A stretch of DNA of 64,000 nucleotides from Polymyxa betae (lineage: Eukaryota; Endomyxa; Phytomyxea; Plasmodiophorida; Plasmodiophoridae): assembly GCA_003693705.1 (NCBI GenBank), contig RBZT01000743.1:1-64000 (forward strand), written 5' to 3'. Both the position numbers and the translations under genes were made by a program. Shown here one piece after another: positions 1 to 13,217 of this stretch. How positions within the stretch are numbered: the first letter of the stretch is position 1; each line of letters starts with the position of its first letter. Under the pieces are notes generated by a model. The model had not been told where the DNA came from and searched no databases. It was given only the letters and a program-made list of their open reading frames with translations.

Positions 1-1
1 A

Positions 2-940
2 TTAGCGACAGATTGCCCCGGATACAAAGCCGTTTTACAAGAGGCCAAAGAACGATTAGGCATCATGAACATCGATTGTGTTCTCTTAACGCATCATCAT
101 CACGATCACATTACCGGATTGACAACAATTCGCCAAATGTTTTTATCATTCAGCAGTCAATCTGGGTTTTTATTTAATCCATTCTAGATTCGGCCAAGAT
201 GTGCCTGCGTATAAATGCCACCATCCAGATGATTCCCAGCAGTTTGAAGACATCTCAGATGGACAGGTACATCATACTGGATTGTCTGTGGATGTATGTG
301 AAAAGCTCCTGATTTTAGCGATTTCAAACTGAATCCGGCACTGAAATCATTGCTTTTCAAACACCTGGTCATACCTCAGACCATTGCGTTTTCTATTCCC
401 CATCCCACCGCATCTTATTTTCTGGAGATTGGTACGCTCTTGTGAATATTTGATCGGCACTAATATTCTTGTAGCGTGCTGGGAAGCAATTCAAGCACTG
501 TATTCATGGATTTAAAAAGGTGATCAGTGATCAGTTTGCATTGTTGAACATTATTGATGTTGGTGCATTTCACAGCTTTCTATGCGTTTAGAGCGGCTGT
601 TAGAAATGTCTGCACAATTTAGAAGTATTTGTCCAGGACATGGCTCCATTATTGAGAATCCTTCCGAGAAGCTGATTGAATATATTAGCCACAGGGTTGA
701 TCATCTTCCCATTTTGCTAATTGATTCTAACTCCGACCATAGACATCAAGAAACGAGCAGATCATGGAGATTTTGAAGACCAATCCTGCTACATATCAAG
801 AGATTTATGCCCGGATTTATCCCAACGTTCCTGATAGCCTATCTCGAGCTTCTACATTCGTCCTCTCCCAACATCTCGAGTATTTAATGACAAACCAGAG
901 AATCCAGAAAGTCCAAGATGCATATCAGTGTATCGAGTGA
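2..940 (+). CDS. LACTB2-like metallo-beta-lactamase-fold hydrolase, 5' truncated
   Basis: The window opens inside this gene, so the N-terminus is missing. The first exon carries the metal-binding HHHHDH motif (about 92–109). Later exons give TPGHTSDH, the FSGD-x-VLG stretch followed by TVFMDL, and CPGHGSIIENP with YISHR, which is the motif order of the LACTB2 branch of the family. A C-terminal winged-helix-like region follows and ends at the TGA at 938–940. Human LACTB2 is a mitochondrial single-strand endoribonuclease, so an RNA-processing role is likely here but inferred. At least five introns are needed. Two are extremely short: 166–187 (22 nt) and 294–318 (25 nt), both GT–AG and in phase. 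All metal ligands I looked for in the visible part are present. Confidence 0.85.
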
Positions 941-1075
941 TAAGTTCTGATAAACAACTGCTGGTCTGTTTCTGAAGTTGTTTTTCAAAGCCACTGCATT
1001 CGTCACTAGACATGTTCTTGCAAAAGAAGGATAATAGAACTCGCGCGTGCCTGATTTTCCATTTGTCTCGCACGC

Positions 1076-1564
1076 ATGAGCGCTACTTCCAGGAAAGAGA
1101 AGCCGAAAGTGAAAATCCCCTTTTTCGTGGCTTTAACGCCACCCCATATTGCCGCTCTATCTGAGCCTACCAGCCGCCAACAACGACGACGATCATGTCG
1201 AGGTCTTCGAATGAAAAAATCGTCATCGAATCCAGCCATTCTTGGACGAGTCTATCCCGTCAAATCAAAGATGCCTGCACTGCAAAGCGTTGATGTGATG
1301 GGAGTGTTTGAGCATGAAGCCAAGAAAACGAATTATCATGAAGTTAGAACGCATGAAGATATCCTCGATCAAATTCAAGGAATGGCTTATAAAGAATACG
1401 GGCTTCAAGAAGCGTTATTTACCAGCCCGTATTCGCCATTACATGCCGATGTTCTTCGGCCGCTCTTTGTCGCTGGAAGTAAAGGCAGCGGCGTTCCCCC
1501 GATTAGGATTCTTCAGCCCTCCAAGCATAAAACCAGATCCAGGCGGTTTTCTCATCTGATATAA
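1076..1564 (+). CDS. hypothetical basic protein, uncertain
   Basis: An uninterrupted 162-codon frame lies between the LACTB2-like gene and the helicase gene, on the same strand. The N-terminal third is rich in Lys, Arg, Ser and Pro. The middle (residues about 85–120) looks more like folded protein. I recognise no family. A second frame overlaps from 1308 to 1559 and also has plausible composition, so an intron may join parts of the two frames. It could be a real small gene, an upstream part of the helicase locus, or a chance frame. Confidence 0.3.
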   Translation: MSATSRKEKPKVKIPFFVALTPPHIAALSEPTSRQQRRRSCRGLRMKKSSSNPAILGRVYPVKSKMPALQSVDVMGVFEHEAKKTNYHEVRTHEDILDQIQGMAYKEYGLQEALFTSPYSPLHADVLRPLFVAGSKGSGVPPIRILQPSKHKTRSRRFSHLI

Positions 1565-1958
1565 ACATGACTGTTTCTGATGTTCACAAATTAGCGGTCC
1601 TGTAGATTCATGGAGAGCCTGCATCGAATGGCATCGACCGCGTCTTGCATCATGAGAAGCTATCACTTAGATGGCCGTGCAATCGCATAACAATAGTATA
1701 GGTGATAAATAGCCCTGGAATGTATTGACGATTGGCAGAGTGAGCAAGGGTTCAACTCATCGAGTTGATGTCGCGCGGCTGGCTGCCGCCCTTTACGTTA
1801 CGGCCTTTAGCGGACAATACTGTTACGCGATGTTCGTTAATGCATATCATTCCGATATTGGCTCGAGACTGTCAAAAACAAAGGGATTTGAATTCTGTTG
1901 GTTACTGTTGAAGTGGGTTGCGTTTGCGCAACCCTGTGGCCTCTGGAGCGGCCTTCTT

Positions 1959-4900
1959 ATGTCTCGCCGTCGTCGTAGAATCGTCGTCGACAGCGATGAC
2001 GACGATGTCGCCATCGAGCGACCGAAGAAACTGATTATATCTCCGCCTCCGAAGGCTGAAGTTGTTAACAAAACTTCGACTACACTCAAGCGCGCTTCCG
2101 GATTTCGTCAACGTGAATGCGCCACTAATTCTCCCGAACCTGTTACGGTCACAACAACCGGTCGAACCATCAGCGTAAACTCAGATGCTCGATTTGACCT
2201 GCAAACGGAATTCATCGAACATGTCCTATCTTGGAACTTGGGCGAAGAAAGCGACGTATACGAAAACGATGTCAAAATCGACGATCGTCCCACCTTCGCC
2301 AGCGTTGACGACTATGTGTCGATGTTCGTGACTCTTTTATACTGCGACATGCGCGCAAGCTTAATCGCCGGTCTTGACGAGAACCCTCGTTATTCCACCT
2401 CCAAGCCTAAACTGGAGCTTCAACGATTGCCAGATAACAACAGAAGTGCCTCGCTACGTCTGAAAGTCTATACTGGGTGCGACATCATCAATCGTGATGT
2501 TCTGCAACTACGGTTCAACGACGACCACAGAATTCTCGGCTACGTGGTCGAATGTCAATCAGCACCGGGGCGAGGTATGCAGATCTTGGTCGTGAACGTA
2601 GCTGCCTCCCGCAGCAGCGATATCGTCTGGGCTGACGTTTCTGATCTTTCTCTCGTTCGTCTCGGCACCGTCATCACAAACATGAGGGAATTCGTCGCTC
2701 TACGCTCCTGTGCTGCTGTAAGATTTTTTATGCGTTGTTTTACGGTTTGCTTGAATGTTGAACAGTCTAGGTTGCTTCCGTTTCTACTGAATCCGAACGA
2801 AGCCCGCGAACACGTTCAGTTGAGACTTCCAGAACCAGCATGGAAGCAAGTGCCGCCTCTGTTGATGCAGCGACTCGAGCATAGCCTAAACGCCGATCAG
2901 CTTCAAGCTGTCAAGCAAAGCGCTGAATTTACGTCGCCATTCTGCCTGATTCAGGTTTGAGCGCGGATCCTCTCTGTTTGTACAATTGAATCGTTTTAGG
3001 GTCCTCCCGGTACTGGCAAAACCAAAACAGTTTTACATCTGCTCAATGTTCTGCATTTGAGCATGTATCAGCGACATTATCACAGTGTTATCGGTGCCGC
3101 CCTGCGTTCTCTGCAGCCGTCTGCGAACAGTTCAAATTCGACGCAGCCGTCCCAAAATGTCGACGGCGTTTCGGCTCCTCTGCTCTCCTCCCTCTTTGAA
3201 TCGCTATCAAAGGTTTTTATTTCTTGATCGTCGCACATAACGTTTGCTGATGATATTCTGGTTCAGTCGCATTTGGACGAAGATGTTCCTTCGTCGCTGG
3301 AGATTATGTCCCGTCCTCGCATTCTAGTCTGTGCCCCATCGAATGCTGCTGTTGATGAAATCGTCAGCCGTGTGGCTTTGGATCGGCTCTGGGACGGCAA
3401 CTCGAAGCCGTATACACCCGATATTGTACGTATTGGGCGAGCGTCCAGTATTCGAGATGGTGCTGTTAAAGATAACATCAGCTTGGATGTGCTGGTCGAT
3501 GCGTTTTTCAGATATAGCCCAAGTAAGTCCCTTACTTCGCAATATTCCTGCTTTCGCTTGCCTTTCTTTTGTAAATTCAAATGTCCCTTTCCGTGTATAC
3601 TATTTATGGCTGCTTATCATATATAATAGGCCAGCTGAAAGAACGGATAAAAAACGTCGAGCATCACCGTCAACGTGTTGCACATAATCTAAAACAGGTT
3701 CTGCTCTTGCTCACATATGCGCTGTTTGTTATGAATAACTGACCCTTCTCCTAGATTCATGAATATGCTCTGCGTGTTCGTTCCACTGGAGCCCCGTGCG
3801 ATCTCAATGCGCTTGCCGCTCAAATCACATCGCTTGCAGAAGAAAGGTTGCATGCTGATCACTTGCAAAACTGGGTCGCTAATTTGCTTAGGTATCGAAT
3901 TGGTTTGGAACTGGAGCGCCTTGAAATGGTTCGAGACAATACGAAAGAAGGTGCTGTTGCGCTTCTGCAGCAATCATACATCGACAATGCACAGATTGTG
4001 TTCACCACGTTGAGTGGAACTGCTGGTATCTGTTCTTCTGTTGCTGGATTGCTCCGAACAGTTCATGTTCCGTTCAGTGTTTCAACTGCTATTACTGTTT
4101 CTCATTTTGTATCCAGACCAAGTTCTAATAATTTCCCAGGCCGGTTTTTAGCCGGAAAGTCATCCAGATGCAGCTTCAATATATGCATCATCGATGAAAG
4201 TGCTCAGTGTGTCGAAACTGCAACCTTGCTCCCTCTGGTTCAAATTGATTTCCGCTCTCTTTCTATGATTTAAATGCGTTTATCTCAGGTGAGCTTCGTG
4301 GATATCAAAGTGGTCGTGCTTGTTGGAGATCCGCGACAATTACCTGCTACTGTTTTCTTAACCGGCGATAAATCTTGTGTTTATGAGCGCTCATTGTTTC
4401 AGCGGCTTCAGCAGGCCGGCGTACAGGCAATCATGCTATCACAGCAATATCGTATGCACCCAGGTACTAAGTGCAGTCGACCTTTGCTTGTGTCTGAATC
4501 ATTTCTTTGCCGTCAGAAATTCGGAAGTTTCCATCCTTCTATTTCTATTCCAATCAGCTAATTGATGGTCCGCCAACGTTGCTCTATGATAGCCCTTACT
4601 ACAAGAATCTGCGATTCCAGCCGTATTTGTTCTTTGACGTGGTTGGTCGAGAACGAAGACAGCGTTCTGTGAGCAACGAAGCGGAAGCGTCATTCATCGC
4701 TCGTCAGCTAGGTACTCCAATTGCAGGTCACTTGATAGCTTGTAACTGAATACTATTATAGAATGTTTGATCGCATCATACCCAAGCGTCAATGCAAATA
4801 TGATCGGAGTCGTTACACCATACGCTGCTCAAGTTTCATGTATAAGATCAATGCTAAAGGCAGTTCCGTCACTTGCCAATGTCGAAGTCGCAACCATCGA

Positions 4901-5182
4901 CAGTTTTCAAGGCCGGGAAAAGAACATCATCATGATGTCTTGTGTCCGGGCTGGTCATGGTTAGTTGACTGTTGCTACAGGTTGATTTGGATGTCAATAT
5001 GTTTTACAGGTCAGATCGGATTCGTAAAAGACGTTCGTCGTATGAATGTTGGCATCACTAGAGCTCGTCATGCCATGTGGATTGTTGGACATGCCGCCAC
5101 ACTAAGGTCGTCACCGGCTTGGGCAGCACTTATTGATGATGCTGTGCATCGCCATTTGTTAATCAATTCTGAATCTATCTAG
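1959..5182 (+). CDS. Sen1/senataxin-type superfamily 1 RNA/DNA helicase
   Basis: This is an Upf1-like SF1 helicase of the Sen1/senataxin/IGHMBP2 group, which unwinds RNA–DNA hybrids in transcription termination and RNA processing. The chosen start gives a basic then Asp-rich N-terminus typical of a nuclear localisation region; the frame is open upstream to 1725 but that part looks non-coding. After about 300 residues come motif I GPPGTGKTKT (from 3000), CAPSNAAVDEI (motif Ia), CIIDESAQC (motif II), VGDPRQLPATV (motif III), LSQQYRMHP (motif IV), TIDSFQGREKN (motif V) and NVGITRARHAMW (motif VI), in the expected order. It is broken by about ten short introns, for example 2955–2999. The insert between motifs Ia and II is long, as in senataxin. 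It ends at a TAG at 5180–5182, followed by a convergent BTB gene. Confidence 0.9.
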
Positions 5183-5376
5183 AGGTCTTAATATATCTGT
5201 TCAATTCTGTTCCTCTCCTTGCGATAATGTTTGTCAAGACCGTTGTTTTGTAGTTCACGCTTGTACAACTTCGGTACTAGAATCTTCAAACAGTGAATCT
5301 TTATGATAAAGAGAATGAGAATGCCAAATTTATATCTGGCGTCGACCCCGAATAGTTTATAATTGCACAATAGGTT

Positions 5377-6354
5377 TCAAAATTCCAATTTAAATAAAGT
5401 TCTATCGATTTCTTTCCTATGACGATGAGCTTCACTGATAACTCTCTCGATCTTCGCCAAAACAAGCCTGGCTTCCTCAATACCGCCGTGACACTGGGAG
5501 ACTTTGATTTTCTTTAGAGTGTTCATTGCTCGATTATACCAAAACAACTCAAATGGGTCCCAAAGCTCTTTGCAGACCTCACACCATTTCAGCAATAATT
5601 TCAGCCTGTCAACACTGCAAAAGGATATTATGAACTGACTATTGTCGATGATCTCGCGATCAAAAACCTGAGGTGAGATATTGAGCTGAGCAGCTTGCCG
5701 TACAAGGTAAGGAAATCTAAAACAGTGATCTCGGTGCCAAGGATCTCGATTAATTAAGGAATCGGTGACTTCGTCCAGAGTTAGCTCTGAAGACGACTCT
5801 AAGCCGACCGGGTCCTTGACGATGAGCGATCTAACCGTTTTGTAAAACAGGCGCTTGAGGGAGAATTTACGAGCAAATCGCAGCTGTTCGAAATCGTAGT
5901 TACCCATGAATGATAGGTATATATCACAGGCTTCTTTCAGTCTTGATGAGAACAAGAAATCGGAGAGAACGGCAAGCGAAGCGAACTGAGAATTGCTATA
6001 GTTTTTGGAATGGCAAACAGCAGCCAATCCATGATTGTAGCATAATCTCAATGTGTATGTGCCATACTGATGACGATGATAGGATAGCTCCAGAAACAAT
6101 TTGAACACATCCATCGGGTCGATCTCGTCTCGATCTGGATTATACCGCGACGGAATTCGAATTTCTGGTAGATCTAGACTAATAACAGCGAGCTTGTTGC
6201 ATCCCTGGTTGATTAAGGGCGATTCCAACCATGACCGAATCAGATCGCTTTCCTGTGCCAGAACTGCCCTATGCACCCGGAATCGCTGACCATTGGCAAT
6301 CAGGTGGAGATCGCATTTCTCATCACCAGTCCTTAGCAGGTCTGCTTTCGACAT
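5377..6354 (-). CDS. BTB/POZ-domain protein
   Basis: A single-exon gene of 325 codons, unusual here because most neighbours are intron-rich. Residues about 10–65 fit the start of a BTB/POZ fold: CDLHLIANGQRFRVHRAVLA matches the typical pattern of a strand, then F-x-VHRAVLA, then an SxxI helix. The remainder is helical and could be a BACK-like region. BTB proteins usually dimerise and often act as substrate adaptors for cullin-3 ubiquitin ligases; that role is inferred from the fold only. No kelch repeats, zinc fingers or other C-terminal domain are visible. The stop lies about 195 bp from the end of the convergent helicase gene. Confidence 0.7.
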   Translation of the reverse strand: MSKADLLRTGDEKCDLHLIANGQRFRVHRAVLAQESDLIRSWLESPLINQGCNKLAVISLDLPEIRIPSRYNPDRDEIDPMDVFKLFLELSYHRHQYGTYTLRLCYNHGLAAVCHSKNYSNSQFASLAVLSDFLFSSRLKEACDIYLSFMGNYDFEQLRFARKFSLKRLFYKTVRSLIVKDPVGLESSSELTLDEVTDSLINRDPWHRDHCFRFPYLVRQAAQLNISPQVFDREIIDNSQFIISFCSVDRLKLLLKWCEVCKELWDPFELFWYNRAMNTLKKIKVSQCHGGIEEARLVLAKIERVISEAHRHRKEIDRTLFKLEF

Positions 6355-7186
6355 TTGTCACGACGTGTATTGCCTATGAGTGTGATTGGCAGCTCTTGCC
6401 TCTATGCCCAGAAATGGCATGATGGAAATAGGACAGGGTGAACAATCGCCTGTCATACCAAATGGTAACGTTATTAGTAGGAGAGCAACCCCTTGGCCCA
6501 ATCAGATCTTTCTAGAATCATAGACTGAACAGAGTTGATGTTGTGGTGTATTAGCGATTCCGGCATGAAAAAGCCAGGAATGGTGTGAACGGATCTGTAG
6601 ACGAAATTCAGATCACAGTTTGGTTTCTAGGACTGGACTCAATTGCAACGTATCGACAAAGGTTTAAAAAGCTGGATGATTATGGGATTGCAGTGAGATA
6701 CAGATAATGTTTGCCAACGAAGCAAAATAATGAGGACAAGTTAGCATCATGTGACATCTGTTTCCCTGTTTGTGCTGGAATGTTCATTGGCTATCTCAAA
6801 TCAAAATGGGAAAATCAAACATGGAAGATCGAACATATGGAACTATCGTATCCGTTCGTAATTGACGAATCGGCTGAAGCGACCAGCTGCTGGCGACATA
6901 TTTATATCAAAACCCACTTCACCAGGCTGTGAATACAGTAATCGAGAGACCAGCGATGTTAGTAAGATGGCTGTGACCTGTGGATGAATTGCTGCTATAC
7001 AATCTATTGGGAATTCTGGCGGTCGAATCTCACTTGTTTACACAGCATGGTCCATTTGAAAGTTTAATTGGAGCTACACTAGATCTCGAATAAAAACTCG
7101 CTCTTTGATTCTCCGTTCGCCATTCCAAAAACATTGTCGCTCTGCGGCATCGTCTCGAACGCATTGCCTATATTTGCCCGGCCCCG
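6355..7186. other. intergenic stretch, no supported gene
   Basis: This 832-bp segment lies between the divergent BTB and EMC8/9 genes and so holds both promoters. An open frame of 73 codons at 6711–6932 (+) has ordinary composition but no recognisable domain and no splice partner that I could join to it. I see no tRNA or repeat. Confidence 0.4.
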
Positions 7187-8051
7187 ATGACTGCAATCAC
7201 TATCGATGAACGGGCTTACCGGCTCATGATGGCCCATGCCATTCGCTTCTACGACCGACCTGTGATGGGCCTCTTAATCGGCAGTGCAGACGGCAAGGAC
7301 CGGGTCACGATCCGCGATTGCTTGCCGATTATACATTCGTATCCGACTAAGCCTCTTCTAAACATTGTATTGGAGCTGGTATGCAAATTCTTCGCGCATT
7401 GGTCTAAGGAACATCGATTCGTTTTCACAATTTTATCTCGGTTCAGCTAAAGCATGCTTCAAACTGCCATTCGGCGCTTTTTGTATTTTTAGATTTTCGT
7501 CGATGAGACATGCGCTAGTTTTCTGAGATGGAATCAATTGAATTAGTTTAGGCCGTTTTGAGATATAGAGAGCTAGGCGACGACTACAAAGTCGTTGCCG
7601 TGTATGAAGGTCACGAACTACTCAATGATAAATCGCTGGGTGCCAATTCCAAGACGATTGCCAAATATTTCGCCGAACCTATGATAATCTTCACAGTACG
7701 CCCGCCTTAATGTTAAAGTGGTTTCGATCTTGTCTCTGATTTATTGGACAGATCGACAATTCAGCAATTCACCACACAAATATTAAGGAACCTGCCCTTC
7801 TTGTAGTAGCGTACTTCTTTTGTTTAAAATCCGATTATTTAAACAGTTGTTTGTTTCAGTCGTGGAGGTGGAATTCCGGATCAAAATCGAATCCTGATCA
7901 GTCGGTTACGGTTTCGGTGGAGAATCAGGAGATGGCGTTTCAGCAATGCCATCGCTATCATGAAAGAGACGTCTCTGTCGATACGGTTGTTGATATTGAG
8001 GAACACCTCAGCGACATTACCAAGGATTGGCTCAACGAGGCATTCCTATAG
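7187..8051 (+). CDS. EMC8: ER membrane protein complex subunit 8/9
   Basis: This matches the EMC8/EMC9 (UPF0172) family, an MPN-like fold subunit on the cytosolic side of the ER membrane complex, which inserts tail-anchored and multipass proteins. The first exon starts with ITIDERAYRLMMAHAIRFYD and contains GLLIG, as in EMC8. A middle exon holds the VVAVYEGHELLND…AKYFAEP segment, which matches the conserved GYYQANE…AEKVA region. The last exon ends with VDIEEHLSDITKDWLNEAFL, the family's characteristic closing LDDIRNDW-like motif. No catalytic JAMM metal motif is expected, and none is seen. At least three short introns interrupt the gene, and the exact edges of exon 2 (about 7440–7560) are uncertain. 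Confidence 0.82.
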
Positions 8052-8481
8052 CATGCTGCGAATTTACAATCATAAGTTTACTTACATAACATCCATTCGT
8101 CGGCCGTACTGGCCGATTCTTTTATCCATAATTGACTTCGGAACCCTAAACCCTTAGGACGATTTGTCATTCGCCGAGTGTCCATCGATTGATTTACTTC
8201 TCACGATTTCATATTTACATCATATTAGTGCTTCTGCATGTTTGTATTTGAGGTTATAGAAGCTGCCACTTCGAAATCAGATAGTCGCGAGTTCGGGGCT
8301 GTCAGAGACTCGAGTACCTGAAATCGGTATACACGACATTGTCCGCCCTTTCGATTGATTTTCGTGATAAATAGTAAACTTTGTATTTTCATTATCTCTT
8401 AATTCTGGAAGATATCAAACTCCAAGGCGGTATTGAAGAGGATCTCAATCTAAATCGTCATCAGGATTTCCGCACAATACC
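8052..8481. other. intergenic stretch with telomere-like motif
   Basis: This 430-bp segment lies between EMC8/9 and COQ5, both on the + strand. It contains the sequence AACCCTAAACCCTTA at 8142–8156, listed separately. Otherwise it holds no open frame or RNA gene that I can support; it must contain the COQ5 promoter. Confidence 0.4.
8142..8156. repeat. telomere-like CCCTAAA repeat
   Basis: Two adjacent CCCTAAA-type units lie 90 bp downstream of the EMC8/9 stop codon. On their own they could be chance, but two more such sites occur in introns of the topoisomerase II gene at the other end of the window. Confidence 0.5.
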
Positions 8482-9721
8482 ATGAGGTTGGGACCCGCGA
8501 TCCTCTCCAGGATATATTCCCGGGTCAGCGCCGGCCCATGGCGAACGACGACAGCTGTGGCCTCGGAAACCACCGATCTAGAGCCTGCAGCACCAGCAAT
8601 GGGTACCAGCTCGGCAGCGGAAACCGATTTCGGGTGACGATTTGCCTAGAAGCCCTAGTTCGCCAATCTGATTTCTGAGGATCAGATTTTCTCGCGTTCC
8701 TGTGTCTCAGAAGACATCAATGGTCGCTGATATCTTCAATCGTGTCGCTCCCAAATACGATATCATGAATGGTAACGCTACCTATTGACAGTTTTCTAAA
8801 AGAATGTCTTTCAAAAACTTCTAAAAAACAGTACTTTAAGTGTTGACTTTCAGTTATTTCTTGTTAAGCCTGTTTTGATTGATTACCTTGTTGATTGTTA
8901 TCTTTTCGATGCTATGCAGATCTTATGTCGCTCGCCGTACACCGACTCTGGAAATCGTAAGCTTTTGAGCCATTATCGAGCACGTCCTGATCTGCAGTCA
9001 GGTATTTCGTCAACCAGCTATCGCTGATGAATGTTGGAATTGCCCCAATCCATATTCTCGATGTTGCCGGTGGCACCGGCGATATTGGTTTCCGATGTAT
9101 CGATGCTTTACGTCGCCCTCAGCTTGATACGATCCTGCCATCGCCACGTCATCATGTGACAATCTGTGACATCAACCAGGCCATGTTAGACGTTGGCGCT
9201 GAACGAGCGAAATCCCTGGGCTATGTCACTGATGATCGGGTCGTGGTCGATTTCCTCTGCGCCAACGCTCAGAATCTCGTCACCGTTCCCGATAACTCTG
9301 TCGATCTGTATACAATAGCGTTCGGTTTGCGGAATGTCACGAACAAAGAGGTTTAATCGTTTTCTATCATCTTGTCGCTCTTGCTTATGCAATGTAGACT
9401 GCTTTATTGGAAGCTTATCGTGTTCTGAAACCTGGAGGACGGTTTATGTGTATGGAATTCAGTAAGGTCGAATATCCTGGCCTGAAACAAATCTATGATG
9501 TCTGGTCATTCCAAGCGATTCCCTTATTGGGCGATTTAATCGCTCAAGACCGAGCGTCGTATCAGTATCTGGTGGAATCAATTCGCCAATTCCCTTCACA
9601 AGATGCGCTCTGTGATATGATTCATGCTGCTGGATTCGAACAGGTCTCGTATGAGAATCTATCTGGAGGGATTGTGGCTATTCATTCTGGGTACAAACTG
9701 CACAACGACAAACTTTTGTAA
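8482..9721 (+). CDS. COQ5: 2-methoxy-6-polyprenyl-1,4-benzoquinol methylase, mitochondrial
   Basis: This SAM-dependent C-methyltransferase of ubiquinone biosynthesis acts on the matrix face of the mitochondrial inner membrane. The N-terminus ([15 protein letters not shown]…) is rich in Arg, Ser and Thr with few acidic residues, as expected of a mitochondrial presequence. Exons then give [29 protein letters not shown], the SAM-binding [57 protein letters not shown] and [11 protein letters not shown]. These are the COQ5/UbiE signature blocks in order, at the usual length. Four introns join in phase; one, after MND, is longer than average (about 150 nt). No domain is missing. Confidence 0.93.
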
Positions 9722-9831
9722 AGTGTTTCTGAATCAGCGAAATGGATACCTTGGAATAGCTATTAACTATTTATCATATGAATCGGTGTTAGAAACCGTT
9801 AATAATACAAGTCAGACGTAATGCGGAAAAA

Positions 9832-10041
9832 TCATCGAATAGCTCGACGTTCTTGAGAGTGGATTGAAGAAAGAACTTTCGGCAAAGCCTTCGTAGAGTT
9901 AGAAGGATGGGAAATCGGTGCCGGGTATAACGTCGCCAGAGGTTTCCTTGTTTGCTTCTTGGATTTCAGCGCTGATACCAGCTGGCCTGTGCACGGATCG
10001 ATGTTTTCCTTGTCGTGAACGCTAACAATGGACACGGCCAT
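9832..10041 (-). CDS. small protein with KEN box
   Basis: This short single-exon frame gives 69 residues from the second in-frame ATG; an upstream ATG at 10071 would add ten. It contains DKENIDP, a good match to the KEN-box consensus (KEN followed by a Pro within a few residues), which marks proteins for the APC/C ubiquitin ligase. The KEN box is followed by a Lys/Arg-rich stretch and a Ser/Pro-rich tail, without a predicted fold. Such small disordered KEN proteins include cell-cycle inhibitors and securin-like proteins, but I see no further similarity. It lies tail-to-tail with COQ5, 110 bp away. Because it is short it may still be a chance frame. Confidence 0.45.
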   Translation of the reverse strand: MAVSIVSVHDKENIDPCTGQLVSALKSKKQTRKPLATLYPAPISHPSNSTKALPKVLSSIHSQERRAIR

Positions 10042-10623
10042 GATGGTCTTGACGAGCAGCTTGATGATCACACTTAAATCACGAACTTCGTTAAGGACAG
10101 CCTGTCCAGTTCCTATTAACAGGGCGATACACTGGGCGGAGCAGCCTCGTAGCCTCGTTCAAGCAATCTGACTTTTTTGAACTGCGCGCCACAGATAGAC
10201 AGATTAGTGAGATTCTTTCATATTATAACTACCAAGTACTGAAGTAGCCGGGCGAGAGTTTTCGCGAAAGGTAAAAAACGACTCGTTAAGGTCCCATTTT
10301 TTTAAAATCTGGTGGTTTTGGATGTTTCGATTCGTTTTGGCTTTCATGGCTCGAGATGTGAAAGTGCGTCATGTTAAGACAATTTTGGAACGACCTAATG
10401 ACGAATCTCCGGCGCAACTTTTTTCATCGGATTGGCAACAGAAAGCAAGGCAGTGAACTCCAAAGCATCCAGACAATCAATTCATGAAGAATCAGTTCGT
10501 GAATCTCTATTCTGTCGCTTTAAATTTCAACACAAAACATTTCAAAACAACAAAACCCACACGGAAAAGTTGCGCAATCGAGAAAATTGCGTCTGGTTTT
10601 GTAAAAATGAAGTGAGCATTTAT
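10042..10623. other. intergenic stretch between KEN-box frame and GCN5
   Basis: This 582-bp segment lies between divergent genes and probably holds both promoters. The frame continuing into GCN5 is open upstream to 10432, but that part is low-complexity (Asn, Lys, Ser rich) and may not be coding. I see no RNA gene or repeat. Confidence 0.35.
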
Positions 10624-12843
<2,220 letters not shown>

Positions 12844-13217
12844 TAAATTAACTTATTTCTTTACCCGAATCCCTTTTGTCTAGAGGGTTTTTCAAAATGC
12901 GTTTTTTTTACCGTTTCAAAAGCATCGAATCTCGTATGCACTTGGTAATTCGGTTGGTGCCATTTTCTGATAGTTGCTGAATGACCTTTGGCAGTTCGCA
13001 ATATAAACCGCATAGGATAAAAACAGGATCTACCGATCTGTGATGGGTTAAAGGCCACAGACTGCTGATACACAGATACAGGAGGATTTCGGGTTTTTTC
13101 CTCAAAATTTCCGAAAAAACCGCCCCGTTTCGAGTTCCGCAAAGTATCAGAAATTGCGACGTTTTTTGTCTGCTGCGAAACGTTGCCATTCTCCATTTCG
13201 TAGTGCAGCTCTTAAAA
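12844..13217. other. intergenic stretch upstream of PRMT5
   Basis: This 374-bp segment separates GCN5 from PRMT5, both on the + strand. A long minus-strand frame runs through it into PRMT5 but is an antisense shadow. Nothing else is supported; it holds the PRMT5 promoter. Confidence 0.4.

Noticed and set aside
1725-1958. Upstream extension of the Sen1-like helicase frame
   Set aside because: The extension has poor composition, and the Met at 1959 opens a nuclear-type Arg/Asp-rich N-terminus.
10432-10623. Upstream part of the open frame leading to GCN5
   Set aside because: Low-complexity Asn/Lys/Ser/Gln sequence with no conserved feature. The Met at 10624 is a better start, although even that is provisional.
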